Source of the DNA: Chthoniobacterales bacterium
GTDB lineage: Bacteria > Verrucomicrobiota > Verrucomicrobiia > Chthoniobacterales > UBA6821
Direction: 5' to 3'
DNA: 15,722 nt
Assembly: GCA_021733705.1 (NCBI GenBank)
Contig: JAIPKF010000016.1
Span: 1 to 15,722, forward strand
Shown here: positions 14,338 to 15,722 of the stretch, in pieces
How positions within the stretch are numbered: position 1 is the first letter of the stretch
Layout of the letters: each line of letters starts with the position of its first letter
The notes under the pieces: model-generated
The model's database searches: none
Told to the model about the DNA's origin: nothing
The model's input: only the letters and a program-made list of their open reading frames with translations
Position numbers and translations under genes: made by a program

Positions 14338-15063
14338 ATGCAGGTTCATGCGAGCCTCAACGTCTTGTCTCTCATTGTGAATTGTCTTTGTAAAAAAATC
14401 ATTCCTCTCTTATTTCTTCTTGGGAGTGTCTTAGTCATACTGAAGCTTGCTTTTCTTTTTGATGCACCTATGCGTTCCTTTATTTTACAAGCTGAGGGAG
14501 CAGGCTGGGATCATTCACCTGCAAAACTTTTTTTTAGTTTTGTGAGTCGCTATGGGGATTGGCCAGAACTGATGCTTTTAGGAGTCCTCGGTATTTACAT
14601 TGCCAAAAGATATCGATGTGCACGATGGCAGCGTATTTTTTTAATAGCGATGATAGCCTCTACCCTTGCTGGAGCAGTGACAAACACACTCCGTTTAACA
14701 ACCGGAAGAACACGCCCTCGAGTTTCTCCTGCACTGGAGCAAGCCTGGCATGGTCCCTACTACCAAGGAAAATGGACTGTGGGACGTTCTGAGTTCAATA
14801 GTTTTCCGTCTGGACATACAGCTACAGCCTTTGGATTTGCGATCATTATTTTTTTAGCAAGTCCTATTTGGGGGCTTGTTGCCCTTCTTCTAGCGGCCCT
14901 TATCTCCTTGTCACGATTACTTCTTGGTGCCCATCATCCCTCCGATTTGATAGCAGCAATGATGATCTCACTAAGTGTCGCATGGTTTCTTTGGAATGGT
15001 ATCAATAAAAGATTTCCTCAACGCATTGATCATGCAGCAGACAAAAGCTCTCTTAATTCGTAA
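14338..15063 (+). CDS. PAP2-family membrane phosphatase
   Basis: Integral membrane acid phosphatase of the PAP2 superfamily, whose members dephosphorylate phosphatidic acid, undecaprenyl diphosphate or lipid A. 241 residues. Seen: hydrophobic segments at about 21-42, 77-89, 99-115, 162-189 and 204-220; and the three-part active site: R119-x6-R126-P127 (motif 1, with Arg in place of the usual first Lys), PSGH at 157-160, and SRLLLGAHHPSD at 192-203 with R193, H199 and D203. All catalytic residues are present. The substrate is not readable; lipid phosphate or undecaprenyl-diphosphate recycling is plausible. Its 3' end overlaps the start of recO by 32 nt, which implies co-transcription and perhaps coupled translation. 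Confidence 0.9.
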   Translation: MQVHASLNVLSLIVNCLCKKIIPLLFLLGSVLVILKLAFLFDAPMRSFILQAEGAGWDHSPAKLFFSFVSRYGDWPELMLLGVLGIYIAKRYRCARWQRIFLIAMIASTLAGAVTNTLRLTTGRTRPRVSPALEQAWHGPYYQGKWTVGRSEFNSFPSGHTATAFGFAIIIFLASPIWGLVALLLAALISLSRLLLGAHHPSDLIAAMMISLSVAWFLWNGINKRFPQRIDHAADKSSLNS

Positions 15064-15571
15064 ATACCGTTTATCTGAAACAAGCCTTATTCTTGTATGG
15101 CTAACTCAAGAGCATGGAAAAGTGAAGACGGCTGCACAAGGAGCAATGAAACAAACAAGTGCTTTTGCTGGATGCCTCGATCTTTTTGGGGAGGTGGAGA
15201 TAGCATTTTTGTGGAATAAAAAAAGTGATCTTCATATTTTAAAAGAAGTGGTTCCAATGATTCCTCAACGTCAGATGATTCCTGGCTACCTTACGTTGCT
15301 CTCTGCTTCTTATTTTGCAGAGTTATGTGATCTTTTTATTGAGCTATCACATCCCGTGCCAGAGCTTTTTGATTTACTAAACCGTGCTTTTGGATTTTTA
15401 AGCAACAAGGTTCCCACACGAACGGCTGTGGAATATTTTGAGCAAGAACTTGCAAAAGCCTTGGGTATATTCAACCCATCACTCTCTGCCAAAGAGTCCT
15501 TAAGCGCCACAGGTTCTCAACTACCCCCAAGTCGCAAAAGACTCTTGGATCAATTGGATAAAAAAAGATAA
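15032..15571 (+). CDS. recO: DNA repair protein RecO, short form without zinc cysteines
   Basis: RecO acts in the RecFOR pathway, loading RecA onto SSB-coated DNA. 179 residues against about 240 in E. coli. Seen: the N-terminal OB-like start TKALLIRKYRLSETSLILVW followed by T-x-E-H-G-K-V-K-T-A-A-Q-G-A (the family's G-[KR]-x-x-x-x-A-[KR]-G-[AV] motif), then the helical middle (YFAELCDLFIEL) and the FEQELAKALGI segment. The C-terminal zinc-binding C-x-x-C regions of many RecO proteins are missing; the end reads SATGSQLPPSRKRLLDQLD. The ATG at 15032 is chosen because the family start is MxxTxAlvL; an in-frame ATG at 14975 lies deep inside the PAP2 gene. A repeat element starts 13 nt after the stop. 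Confidence 0.86.
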   Translation: MQQTKALLIRKYRLSETSLILVWLTQEHGKVKTAAQGAMKQTSAFAGCLDLFGEVEIAFLWNKKSDLHILKEVVPMIPQRQMIPGYLTLLSASYFAELCDLFIELSHPVPELFDLLNRAFGFLSNKVPTRTAVEYFEQELAKALGIFNPSLSAKESLSATGSQLPPSRKRLLDQLDKKR

Positions 15572-15583
15572 GACCTGTGGTCC

Positions 15584-15722
15584 TAGCCCGGATATTTCAC
15601 ACTAAATCTATTACGGCTTGTGGAAAGCTCATCATTACTGCGTTGGTCTCGAATTGTGATTTGGGCGGTATGTACTCATACAGCCCGGCATCACAATCCT
15701 TCGCCCGCCTTGTACTAATAAG
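15584..15722 (+). repeat. Dispersed palindrome-ended element, partial copy cut by the window edge
   Basis: TAGCCCGGATATTTCACAC opens a region that aligns, with clear divergence, to the copies at 2484 and 3347: shared anchors are CTATTACGG, ACTGCGT, TCGAATTG, GGGC-GTATG and CGCCTTG in the same order and spacing. The right end lies beyond the window. Same orientation as the other copies and again directly after a gene (13 nt after the recO stop). Confidence 0.7.

Noticed and set aside
14975..15031. Longer recO start inside the PAP2 gene
   Set aside because: It would add 19 residues before the usual RecO start and a larger overlap.

Overview
This 15.7-kb, AT-leaning window carries a tightly packed run of fifteen protein genes, all on the + strand. 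It is ordinary bacterial chromosome, made mostly of housekeeping genes. The order rplY-pth-rpsF resembles the corresponding cluster I recall from Chlamydiae. Together with a TamB-like giant, a Lys/Ala/Pro histone-like protein and an ssb directly after rpsF, it suggests a PVC-group bacterium, most likely a Verrucomicrobiota member. That placement is inferred from gene order and protein flavour, not from a marker-gene search.

Layout. (1) 1-3338: 3' part of a large TamB/AsmA-like envelope protein; its frame is open to the left window edge. (2) 3614-5817: yicC, gmk and a stand-alone CoaC-type flavoprotein (RNA turnover, GDP synthesis, CoA synthesis). (3) 5959-6283: a short Lys/Ala/Pro-rich histone-like gene ending in a strong intrinsic terminator. 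(4) 6286-9052: an inositol-monophosphatase-family gene, ispF and cysS. (5) 9143-9877: a secreted Pro/Ser/Thr-rich protein of unknown function behind a good sigma-70-like promoter. (6) 10108-13628: prs, rplY/ctc, pth, rpsF and ssb, a nucleotide and translation cluster. (7) 13715-15571: a thioredoxin-fold protein, a PAP2 phosphatase and recO.

The most interesting signal is a dispersed element of about 181 bp whose ends are inverted repeats (consensus about TAGCCCGGATATTTCATAC). One complete copy lies in the intergenic gap after tamB (3347-3527), and one runs off the right edge just after recO (from 15584). End fragments lie at 9952-10002 and 10060-10080, with a possible solo end near 14317-14332. 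A further complete copy lies inside tamB (2484-2666), where it adds exactly 60 codons without breaking the frame. This resembles the behaviour of Rickettsia palindromic elements, which insert in-frame into protein genes. No element is longer than about 182 bp and none encodes a transposase, so if mobile they are non-autonomous.

A second window-wide pattern is translation starts without Shine-Dalgarno sequences. Nearly every gene begins after a pyrimidine-rich stretch ending in something like TTCCCATG or TTCTCATG; only the histone-like gene has a good purine-rich site. There are no rRNA or tRNA genes, CRISPR arrays, phage genes or transposase genes. The longest gene-free stretch (3339-3613, 275 bp) is mostly repeat.
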